A stretch of DNA of 64,000 nt. Origin: Pegoplata infirma (taxonomy: Eukaryota > Arthropoda > Insecta > Diptera > Anthomyiidae). Position numbers and translations under genes: made by a program. Positions 24,501 through 36,500 of the stretch are shown piece by piece. Numbering within the stretch: the first letter of the stretch is position 1; each line of letters opens with the position of its first letter. Location: contig OY992536.1 in the NCBI GenBank assembly GCA_963921195.1, positions 321,363,038 through 321,427,037 of the forward strand, in the 5' to 3' direction. Under the pieces are notes generated by a model. That model saw only the letters and a program-made list of their open reading frames with translations. It did no database searches and was not told where the DNA came from.

Positions 24501-27500
24501 GATATGATCTAATTTCATGTGATAACACCGTCAATTAAAAAGACAAAAATTTATTTAAACACGAACTGGATAATATTCGCTTTAAACTAGTGAATAAATG
24601 TAGTAAAACTGCATCTACAATCTTTAATTTCGTGATCCTGTTTCCTTTAAAAAGGACTCCAAAGTTTCATAAGATGCATTTTTGTAAAATATTTTTTAAA
24701 TATTTCTACTTGTCCACAGATGCCACTATTGATGGCAAATTAAAGAGGAGGATTTCCGCTTATTTCCCCATTTTATTATTTTGACACATCAGGAAGAAGG
24801 AGGAAGTAATGTCCTTTCAAAACTTTGTCCTTTTTCTTGATATGACAAAATAAAAAAAATGGAAAAATTAGCGAAGATTCTCTTCTTTTATTTGCAATCG
24901 ATAGTGACATTATAAGAAAACCGGAGTAAAAACAAGTGAGAGCGTTAAATTTGGCAGTGCCGAATCTTGTATACCCAACGTTTAAAAAAAAATTAAAAAT
25001 TAAAAACTGCAGGGGCGTTTTTTTTTTTGGGGTCCTTTGGGACACCTTCTCTCTGGTCAAAAATGTTTACAAATTTAATTACTATGCTTTTTGTACAAAA
25101 GATATACAATTTCATCATTATATAAATTATTTGCTAATATCCACGCCTATAAAAGGTTGCGAACCAAAAAAAGTAATTTTCAAATCCCCTGGGTCCAAGT
25201 CCAAGACTTTGGACTTTTTCAAGCATAAAAAGTAAGAAAATTATAGTCGATCAAACCGACCATATAATACCCTACACCAGAGTTTCCCGGAAAATGGGTC
25301 CCAAGTTCAAACATGGACTGATTAGATCTATATTTTGTCAAATCTTTAATAAGTGTAAAAAGCACTCACAAATCAAATTTGAGTGGAATAGGCTTCTTTT
25401 TGTTGACAATAAACCGCTTCAACTGAATATCGGGCGAAATTTTCACATGGGACCTAAGTCCAAAAATGGTCCGATGATAATCAGATTTGATAAGGTTATT
25501 AAAGTACTCGTTTAACATACACAAACAGAATTTTAATTAAATATTTTCTATTTTCATGAAATTTTAGAGATTTATGTGAAAATCGGGAAGGTGGTTTGTA
25601 TGGGGGCTACAAGAAGAACTGGTCCGATTTCTTTAAAATTCGGAATGGTTATTTGTGTGGATGAAACATAATTACCTGCTAAATTTTGAAAAGATACCTA
25701 TTAAAATGCGGTTATTAGAATCATTTAAGCCAAAACTAAAGAGGACCTTTGTATGGGGGCTAGGTCTAAATATGGACCGATTTTTTCCAATTTCAATAGG
25801 CTTCGTCCTTGGGCCAAAAGAGGCTTAAGTTTCAAATTTCTAGACAATTGATTAAAAATTACGACCTGTATCGTGTTTACACCGTTTACATGGAGAGACG
25901 GACGGACGGACGGACGGACGGACGGACATCGCTAAATCGACTCAAAGAGTGATTCTAAGTCGATCTGTATACTTAAGAGTGGGTCTAGGACCAATATTTC
26001 GGGTAGTTACAAACATCAGCACAAACCATTATACCCTGTACCACAGTGTGGTGTAGGGTATAAAAATGGTAAATTTTCAAACCAAAATGGTAAATTTACA
26101 AAAAAATGTTTGTTAAAGAACATAAATCCTCGTAATAAAATCATTTTTGTAAAATATGTGTTTTTTTTTGTAAATTAACTAGAATCCTCGTAATAAATTT
26201 TTCAAAATTTTGTTAACTTTTTTTTAAATATTTTTCAATAAAAAAAAAAAAAAATTGTCCGGGACTTGGAAAATTTAAAAAAAAAATAAAAAATTTTCAA
26301 AAAAAAAATTGTTTTTTGTTTTGTTAAACAACATAAATCCTTGTACAACATAATTTTTGTAAAATAACAGTTTTTTTTTGTAAATCAACTAGAAGCATCG
26401 TAATAAAAACTTTGTTGTAAAATTAAATTTTTTTTTTGTAAATAAACCTTTCAAAATGGTAGAATACAATTACGAAAATAAATTTGTAAGATTACCAATA
26501 AAACTGTAGTTCTCGTTTGAGAAAAGTGCAAGATTTTTTGTTAAAAAACAAGGAAAATTGTTAAATATTGGTAGAACGGGATTATAAGGCATTTTACCAG
26601 GCGTTTTACCATTTTTTTTTTTTTTTTTTTGAGTGTAGAATGGGAATACATACGAAAAATATAATCTCATCCTAATCCTTTTTTTGTAAATTAGTTTCTG
26701 TTTTCAAGGAAATTAAAACTTTTCTAATTTATGTTCAAAATATTTTAAAATTTTGGGTAACATGTCAGGTGCCACGCCCCATTGTGCGTTAAAAATTTGA
26801 GAGTTAAGAATGATAAAATAGCGTTATGTTTCTTGTTTCGTTCACATACATTTAACAGGTGTCAAGTTATAGAAATTTGTTTGTGCAATACAATTTTAGA
26901 GGTACCTTTACATTTTACCTCATATCTTTTGAAATACTTGACCGATTTCAAAAAAAAATAATATATAACCCTATGACCAGGAGAATTGCGCAACTTTTGG
27001 TAGCCAAGCGTTTAAATCAGTTCCGGATTATTGCCAAAAACAGGATTTCAACTGACAGACGGACGGAGAGACTTTATGGGGTCTTAAACCAATATTTCAA
27101 TGTGTTTCATACGGAATGACAAACTTATATATACCCTCTATCACAAGAGTGGAGGGTATAAAAAAAAAAAAATTTTTGAAAAAAAAAATTTCCGCGAAAA
27201 AAAAATCCGCCATTTTTTTTCTTTTTTTAGTCCAAAACTATGTTCGTACTTGTTTAAATACCAACCAGTAGCCGAGTTAAAGCATTTTGTATTTTAAGGT
27301 TATGTTGAATGTACAAAATTTTCAACATTTTTTTTCATAAAATTTTTTATTTATAAAAAACGATTTTTAACAGACAACATTTTTTACTCCAAAACGCAAA
27401 AAAAATCTGGACTTAAAAAATTATTGCGTGTCCTACTGTTGCATAATTACATTTTGTTTTGTAAAACAACAAAAATAAATTTAATTACATTTTTGTAAAA

Positions 27501-30500
27501 AGGCAAAAATTTTAGTAAAATAGAATTACAAGATCTTTTACTTGTAATTTTACAAACTTTTTTTTGAGTGTAATCACGTGCAATAAAGATCACGTGAGTA
27601 CAAATAAATTTCACTCACTATCACGCGTAAATCACGTGAATCACGAAAAATTCCTGTCACGCGAGCTTTTCTAGTCCTGACACAGAACCTGTGATGTGGA
27701 AGTTATCATAAAGAACCACTTTTAGAAGGAGATTCGGTAAAACGATTTTCGAAATTTTTCTTAGATTTAAGACACGAACGGATTTTTCATGTTGTTCGTA
27801 TTAAAATTAAAAGTATGTAATCTCAAATTAAATTCTTCGTACGCCCCTGGTGATGTTGGATTTTAAATTAATAAAACAACGAAGAATGTCTTTGTTTGCT
27901 GCACAGTCCAGTTAATGCACTGCGGTCCACTGCTAGTTTCAACATTAAGAACATGACAAGTTAAAAATTTTGTCATGTTTTCAAGGTTATCAACTTTAAA
28001 TATTTTTACTTCCTGCTGCACTAAAGAATCCCCCAAAAACAATTTAATTTTATTTAACATTCCTTTAAACTAAAGTTGTAGAGCACAGTGATTTATGTGC
28101 CACATTTTTTTAATAACAAATTAAAGAATTTCAAAACAAAGTATGGAATCTTTTCCAAGGTTATTATATATACTTCCTGTTGCATTTAAGTTGAAGGGAA
28201 TTCCCAAAAAAACTTGTGTTAAATTCTTGAAAATATATTTTTAGATTGCACAGACATATGTCAGACAACTTTTTGAAAAAAAAGTCTTTGTTGCGTACCT
28301 TTTACTATTTGTAATCAAAGTATGATCATGGAATTAAGCTAAAAATTGAGTTAACGGGGGATTGGTACATCCCAGCCAAACTTTAGGTATAAACATGTCT
28401 TACGTAATGCATTACCGTGTAATGCATAGTCAAAAAACTCAAAAAAATTTTAGTTTTTCTTCCACCGCTAACGAAATTGTTAATTTTAAGAACAAAAGTT
28501 TATTTCGATAAAAAGACAATTCATGAAGACATACAAATTATGACTAAAAAACTTATAAGCTGTGTATAATATAAAAAAGGGAAAAACGCAAAAAGAAATT
28601 CAAATAGAACATAGTTGTATTCTTTGTGCCGAGAAGGGTTACCAAATACAATTCAAATTGTGTTGCCACATTTTCAACACTCCTTCTCAACACAATTACA
28701 TTTTCAAAAATAAAATTTAAAAATAATACTGGTTAATAAAAAAAAATATGTTAATATAAACCCATACAGTTAACAAACTTATTATGTTTAATTCTACATA
28801 GATTCCTAGTAAGTACATCCGACATCATCTCATTGGTCGATATATAGGAGACCCTGATTTCACCCTTGGAATACATGTCCCTCACATGATGATACTTAAT
28901 CGCAATGTGTTTACTTCTAGAATGGAAAGTCGGGTTCTTCACTAAGCATTGAGCACTCTGGTTATCATTGTAGATCAACATTGGACCACTCTGTGGAAAT
29001 TGTAATTCCGTCAAAAGTTTACGAATATAAGAGGCTTCGGTTGCTGCTGCAGAAATAGCGACGTATTCTGCCTCTGTACTGCTCAGAGAAACTACGTTCT
29101 GTTTTCTTGCACTCCAAGAAAACACACAATTAGCTGCTACGAAAACGTATCCAGAGAATGATTTTCTATCGCATACATCTCCAGCCCAATCGGCATCGAC
29201 GAAACATTCTATATCTTTACCATTTTTCTTGTAGTGAAGTTTATAATCAGCTGTTCTCTTTAAATATCGTATTTTTTATTTTTATTTCACTGCAAAACAC
29301 TGTGCACTATTTGCTTTAACTCCTGCTTACTTTTTATTAACATTTTAATATTTTAAAATTCTACATTTAACATATTTTTTTCAATTTAAAAGTCTTCCTT
29401 ATGGCAATTAAATTTAATTTATAGTTTTTTTTTAACAATAGTGAGTAAGATTTATTAATCATTTTGTGTATTACTTACATGACTCAAAACGATTGTAACA
29501 TCGTCACTTCTCAGACGGGCTATCATTATGGAAGCCACAGATAAGATATAATCACCAGCCATTGTGACCTGAAAAAATTACAAAAAAAAACAAAAATACA
29601 AAAGAAATTAAAACAAAAACTTTGGCAACATCATCTACGTCAATTAGTTATAATGAAATCTTAAAGTGTTTTTTAAACTGAAATCAATGAATGTTTAAAA
29701 ATCTGTATTTGAATTGAGTCATTCATTCCACAAACACATGTGATTATGTTATGAAGAAATATTTTAAAATTTAAGTTTATAATTTTTAAAAAATGTTAAG
29801 ATATTATAAGTGCAACGAATGTCTTAATTATGGCAAATAACTTTTTTGACAACTAACTCTTAAGTTGTTTTTAATTTTTCACAGGCTATTGACTTCATTA
29901 TTCTTAATTTTTCTAACAATATACACTTTAACAATAAGGGTATTCACATCAAATATCAATAATTACACTGTTTGACAACAAAAACCTCCCAGTGAAAATG
30001 ATTCTTATAGATTTCGGTCTTCTGATTCCAAATCAGCCATCCAAATGTTTCTAGAACGCATCGTTTTTGAGATATTCTCTGTTAAAAAGTCAAAAAACTA
30101 AACATTTTGGACTTCTGGGTGTCCACTGTTACATATTCTTCTAAAAAATTGGACTTAATTTCATATAAAATGGACCTCCTGATTCCAAAACTGCAGTTTA
30201 AATATTTCTAGCATCTTTCGTTTTCGAGATGTTCGCGTTTGAAAATTTTTCCACTCGAAAATCTCGATCGCGAATATTTCGAAAACGGATCCTGCTAGAA
30301 AAAACGAATATCTCAAAAACGGTACGTGCTAGAAAAAATTGGATGGCAGATTTGTATTCAGGAGAGCAAAATCTATCAGAATCAGTTGGATCACTGGGAG
30401 CATTTTGTTGTCGAGCAGTGTAATTATTTAGCAGTAACTCGATAACAGGATCAGCTAGGATTTTCGTGTTAACGATTTTTAAAGTTCAAAATAAAGAGGA

Positions 30501-33500
30501 GTGAAATCCCATTAGCCGCTTTGTCACCATTTTAACACAACTTAAACTTGCTTGAAGAGGGGTGTGTCGGAATACTTTAGGGTGGGTCTAGGACCAATAT
30601 TTCGGGTAGTAACAACCATTAGCACAAACTCATTACATCCAGTACCACAATGATCTGAATGAACGAATGAACTAAAAGAACAAAATGAACGAAAAGTCGT
30701 GACCTCGGTCTCATAGTTCAGTAAAGTGAACTTTTTTCAAAAACTGCTTTGGCGAAGAATTTGATTTTCGTCGAAATATAGTAGTGGGACATACTACAGT
30801 CGTTATCAAGAAAGATATCTATCAATTCTCAATTTTTTGACATTTCAAAGCGATTTTTTAACGCCTCGAGCGGTTATGCCGAAGATTTGATTTTCGTCAA
30901 AATATAGTAGTACACTAAAAAAAAACCTTGTAAAATTACAAGAAAAATTTTTAAATTTTTACAAGGTTTTTACCAATAAAATTGTAAATTTACAAATTTT
31001 TTGACACAATAAAATTTACAAAGAGGTTTCGTAATTTTACTAGATTTTTTGCTACCTCCTATTTTACGGGAATTCCTAGTAATTTTACAAGCTTTTTACC
31101 AATAAAATTGTAAATGTACAGTTTTTTGGCGAAATTTAAATTACAAGGAATTCTCGTGAATTTACTAGATTTTTTTGTAAAATTATCTTGAAAATTTGTA
31201 AAATTAAAAAAAAAAATGTAAAATTACCAAAAAATATGTAAATTTGGATATGTTAAAAAACAAAGAAAACTGACAAATATTGGTAAAATGGGATTATGAG
31301 ACTTTTCCCAGTAATTTGACAAATTTTTTTTTTTTTTGTGTAAAGCACCCTAGATTCATAAACAAGAAAGAAATTAACAGCAGGGCGTCCCGTCAAATTT
31401 AAAATTTCGAATTTCATTTCGTAATACCTGCCAAACGATGGCCACGTTAGAGCTGATTGTGGGAAAATTTATGAATAAATTTTGCAAGGTCATCTTTAGT
31501 CGGCAACCAGCTGTAAAAGTTGAAAAAATGACGTGTCCGAATTTTTTTGACCAAATCCGGTTCAAAATTTGTAAATTTTGCGTACTTTATTGGAAAAATA
31601 ATTTATAAAATCTGATTTTTAAACATAAAAATAATTTTTTTATTCAAATTGGTCTCAAATGTTGGAAAATGTTAAGTGTGTTATCTAAAAAATATTAAAA
31701 AAATATAAAAACGCGATTTTGGTCCAAAAATGCTGATCTGCGATTTTGGTTCACAGACGCTGAACAGCATTTTCAGACCAAAATCGTGTTTTTATATTTT
31801 TTATACCCTCCACTCTAGTGATAGAGGGTATATATAAGTTTGTCATTCCGTTTGTAACACCTCGAAATATTGGTCTAGGACCCCATAAAGTATATATATT
31901 CATGATCCTCGATCGATTTTAAGACGATCTAGCGATGTCCGTCCGTCCGTCCGTCCGTCTGTCCGTCTATCTGTTGAAAACACGCTAACTTTTGAAAGAC
32001 TTCACGGAGGCTCCTGAAGTTTGGCATATATGTTGGGCATTTACCTGGTCAGGTTGGTATTGTAATCCAGCGAAATCGGTCCAGTGGTTTGAAAGCTATA
32101 AGCAAATGAGTGAATTTCGGCAAGGGTTTTTCTGGAATTTACGAGTTAAAACACACGGTAACTTTCGAACGACAATTCTGAGGGTGTTGAAGTGTGGCAT
32201 ATATATTTGCCGTTCCTCTGGTCCAATTCGTTTTAAATTTCAGCAAAATCGGTCCAGTCGTTCAAAAGTTATTAACAAAGCCGTGAATTTCAGATTAGTT
32301 TCACCTTAAATTCACGTGTTGAAAACCCGTTAAACATGTTTAAAAAACATTAGTAAGTCACAAAAATATTTTACAAGGTATTTTTGTCACTCAAAATATT
32401 TTTACACTAAAACAAAAAAAAAAATACATAAAAAAAAATTTTACACTCAAAAAAAAATTTTACACTCAAAAAAAATATTAGTAAATTATTTTTTTTTTTT
32501 TTTTTTCAAAAATTACTAAAAAAAGTTTTTTTACACAAAATAAAATATTTGTAACCAAAAATGTTATTTTTTTCAAGTTAGAAAATTTGCTATCACTTAA
32601 AAAGAGCATTGTGGAGTAGGCTGGGTCGTATTCCAACAAAGTGCTCAGATCAACTATTAATAGTGAAAAAAAGTTGGTACAAGTAAATACAAGCAATTTA
32701 AAACCAAAATGAACAAAATCGGTCCATGGCTTCCGTTCTCGCATCGCGGGTCAAAATTGCGGTTTTTGAAAAAATGGACATAATTAAAAAAAAAAATTAA
32801 ATATTTAAAAAAAAAATATTTAAAAAAAAAAATTTTTTTTTTGTATCGCATTAATTCAAAGATATTTAGAAAAATTTTGTTTGTTTTTTTCGGATATCGA
32901 TAACCCACCCAAACGTGAGGCCAAAAAAAACTCACATTTTTAACATGGAGCTCAAAACTACTTTTTCACTATTTTAAAAATTTAGTGAAACAAAATTTTT
33001 AAATATATTAGTTTATCCACTTGATATCATTGAATACATCTCAGGGATTGTAGAAAAAAATTCTTAGTTAAATTCCTTCGTCCAGTTGGTGTGTGGAGCA
33101 ATTTGAATTTAGCGGATTTCCAGAACATGTGTTTTTATCGACATTTTTGACTAATTTGTAGTTGTTAGCAACATTTTACTTAAATTAACCAATTTTTTTT
33201 GTTCAAATGGTTGTTTTGGACCATAGTAACTCTGGTTTGAAATAATAGGCTTTTTGGACAACGTTAACCCTTGCCGGCACGGGGTTAAAAAATTCATCCA
33301 ATGAAATTTTTGAAAATTCCTCACTCTAAAATCGTGTATGTGTTTAAATAATCAACAATTACAAATTTATACAAAGTTTTCATGAAGGACATCTTTAACC
33401 CTTGTTGAACGAACGCCCAAAAAATTTCAAACAGCTGTTTTTTTGCTCATAGTCAAATGGACTTTTTTGACATATTAAATAATATGTTTTTCACTTTTAG

Positions 33501-36500
33501 CTTTACACAGTAAAAACGACGAAGACGTAATGAAATTTCGGATGCCATTTTTTTTTATTTTATTTAGTTTTAAGCATTTTCCGCTTAAGTGCGCAATTGT
33601 TGATTATTTAAACACATACACGATTTTAGAGTGAGGAATTTTCAAAAATTTCATTGGAGGAATTTTTTAACCCCGTGCCGGCAAGGGTTAACGTTGTCCA
33701 AAAAGCCTATTATTTCAAAGCAGAGTTACTATGGTCCAAAACAACCATTTGAACAAAAACAGTTGGTTAATTTAAGTAAAATGTTGCTAACAACTACAAA
33801 TTAGTCAAAAATGTCGATAAAAACACATGTTCTGGAAATCCCCTAAATTAAAATCGCTCCACACACCAACTGGACGAAGGAATTTAACTAAGAATTTTTT
33901 TCTACAATCCCTGAGATGTATTCAATGATATCAAGTGGATAAACTAATATATTTAAAAATTTTGTTTCACTAAATTTTTAAAATAGTGAAAAAGTAGTTT
34001 TGAGCTCCATGTTAAAAATGTGAGTTTTTTTTGGCCTCACGTTTGGGTGGGTTATCGATATCCGAAAAAAACAAACAAAATTTTTCTAAATATCTTTGAA
34101 TTAATGCGATACAAAAAAATTTTTTTTTTTTTAAATAATTTTTTTTTAAATATTTAATTTTTTTTTTAAATTATGTCCATTTTTTCAAAAACCGCAATTT
34201 TGACCCGCGATGCGAGAACGGAAGCCAGGGACCGATTTTGTTCATTTTGGTTTTAATTTGCTTGTATTTACTTGTACCAACTTTTTTTCACTATTAATAG
34301 TTGATCTGAGCACTTTGTTGGAATACGACCCAGCCTATTGTGGAGGGTATTCATAGATTCGGCCAAGCCGAATTTAACTTTTCTACTTGTTTTAATATAT
34401 TTTAGATAACAAAAAGTTGGAAAATGTTAAGTGTGTTATCTAAAAAATACGCGATCACAGATTCTGATCAGCATTTGTAGACCAAAATCGTGTTTTTATA
34501 TTTTTAAATATTTTTTAGATTACACAGTTAACATTTTCCAACTTTTGAGACCAACTAGGATAAAAAAAAAATATGTTTAAAAATTAGCATCTGTGGACCA
34601 AAATTGCGGTTTTGGAATATTTTAAATATTTTTCCATTAAAGTGCGTCAAATTTCCGAATTTTTGAGCCGGATTTGGTCAAAAAATTCGGACATGTATTT
34701 TGGTCGAAATACGTAATTTTTTCAACTTTTACAGCTGGTTGCCGACTTAAGATGACCTTGCAAAATTTTTTCATAAATTTTCCCACAATCAGCTCTAACG
34801 TGGTCATCCTTTGACAGGTATTACGTCATGAAATTCGAAATTAACAGTGCTCGCAACTTGAAGTTAAAGTCGGTTCCGATGGAACGTGGAATACCCTTAA
34901 TATTACAGTGATTTGCCAAAATATAAAAAAATATGTGTATTATTTTCCACAATGACTTGTTGTGTATTTAGTATAAGATAAATTACATTAAACATTGAAT
35001 GTTGGTTGTTGGTTGTTATAATATTGTTGCTAATATGAACTGAAGGTTCTTTAAGAACATGTTAAAAACTTAAATAACTAGATAAGACATTTTGGGTATG
35101 AAGTAAAAAAAAATAAAATAGACAAAGTGAAATATATACTAGATACATTACAAGATTGATTTTATTATTTTGTAATTTATATGTAGTATTTTTGTGCTGC
35201 AAGGCAGACAATTTGAGACATGCAATATTAAGAAGTAGAATTAAAGTATAAAAAATCACAGTGTTGCAATATGAAATCATGTTGTAACATAAAAGACACT
35301 GGACAAATGAACGTACTTTTAATACTCGATAGATATATACATTAAAACATTTGACATTTGAAATTACATTAAATTTTGTATTACTTATGTTTTTGAAAAA
35401 TAGAAAAAAGGATAAACTTCCGAATGGAGTGCTAAGGATTAGGAGCCCACACTTTTTAAGATCTGAAAAAAATCGTAATAACTCTGACATTCATCAAGTA
35501 CGCATGAGGAACGCTTGGTCACAGACTAATACAGACTCGACATAAGTGACAGGTGTCAAAAAAGTAGTTCTGAACCATATGGTTAATATTTTCAAATTAT
35601 TCTACGAATTAGGTTAGAAAGAGAAAACTGATATAACGCGGCATAAGAAAAATAGATGCCAGATCGGTTTTTGTTGTTTCACTCACTCCTAAGTCGTAGA
35701 AAGTGTTGACATGTTAGCGTAGAACGGAACCGCTCTGTTTTCTCCTAAAATCGCTTAGTTTTTCCCCATTTTTTCTTATAAAACTCTACTGTCGAGTCTG
35801 TTTATAGTCTGTGGCTTGGTGCTATCACGTCGAAATGAGACTGTCAAAGGACGGAAAGTTAGACTCATGTCTATCAAACAATAGAAAATCCATTGTAAAA
35901 CAACAACGTAATGTTTTTTTTTAAGTTTTAATTTAAAAATTTTGGTTTTTTAACACATTTGCCAATAAAAAAAAGTACTTAACGAAGTGATCGAGAAAAA
36001 CTATGAGTATTTTCGTACTCTATCGACTCCAATCAACCCGAATTTTTATATGAAAACCTCTGCATATTTTTATTTGTGGATTTTTGTAGCATTGTGTTAT
36101 TTATTTATTTTATAAAAGCCTCTAAAAATTGTATGTGATTGGTTTTCGAAGAATAAAGTTTGCAAAACGATTAAAATCGTAATCGCGATTAATCGCAGCA
36201 ATTAATCGTAATCGTAATCGGCAAAAAAATCATGCGATTACGATTAATCATTTTCTATGAAATTCACTGTTTTGATAACAATTTTAAAAATATAATCTTT
36301 GCGAAACTTCCACCAAAATTTGATCTCCGCTACGAGTTAAATTATTTCGATTGGGCCTTAAATTTGTACCACATAAGTTTTAGACCCAGAATAAAAAAAA
36401 AGCTGCCACTAGGCAGAGCTTCGAAGGATTTCATTCCTTAATTCGATTTGTCATTCTGAGTGAAAATTTAGTGATTGCATTCCCCAATCACATTTTAGCG

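Larger units (their letters stand above)
31381..34839. mobile_element. Foldback element with CAGGGCG left end, interrupted by DINE-1
   Basis: The left arm (31381-31801) and right arm (34394-34839) are inverted copies: CCACGTTAGAGCTGATTGTG at the left, its complement at the right, as also TTTACAGCTGGTTGCCGAC. ATTAACAG, 8 bp, precedes the left end (31373-31380) and follows the right arm (34840-34847). The right arm lacks the outermost 25 bp or so. DINE-1 copy 8 occupies the loop. Confidence 0.72.

Noticed and set aside
24936..25235. 99-codon plus-strand frame as a gene
   Set aside because: It is antisense to the 3' part of a DINE-1 copy and reads through its hairpin terminus.
35062..35490. 142-codon minus-strand frame as a membrane protein gene
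   Set aside because: It is hydrophobic because the DNA is AT-rich. It has no motif and no splice or start context, and only its length stands out.
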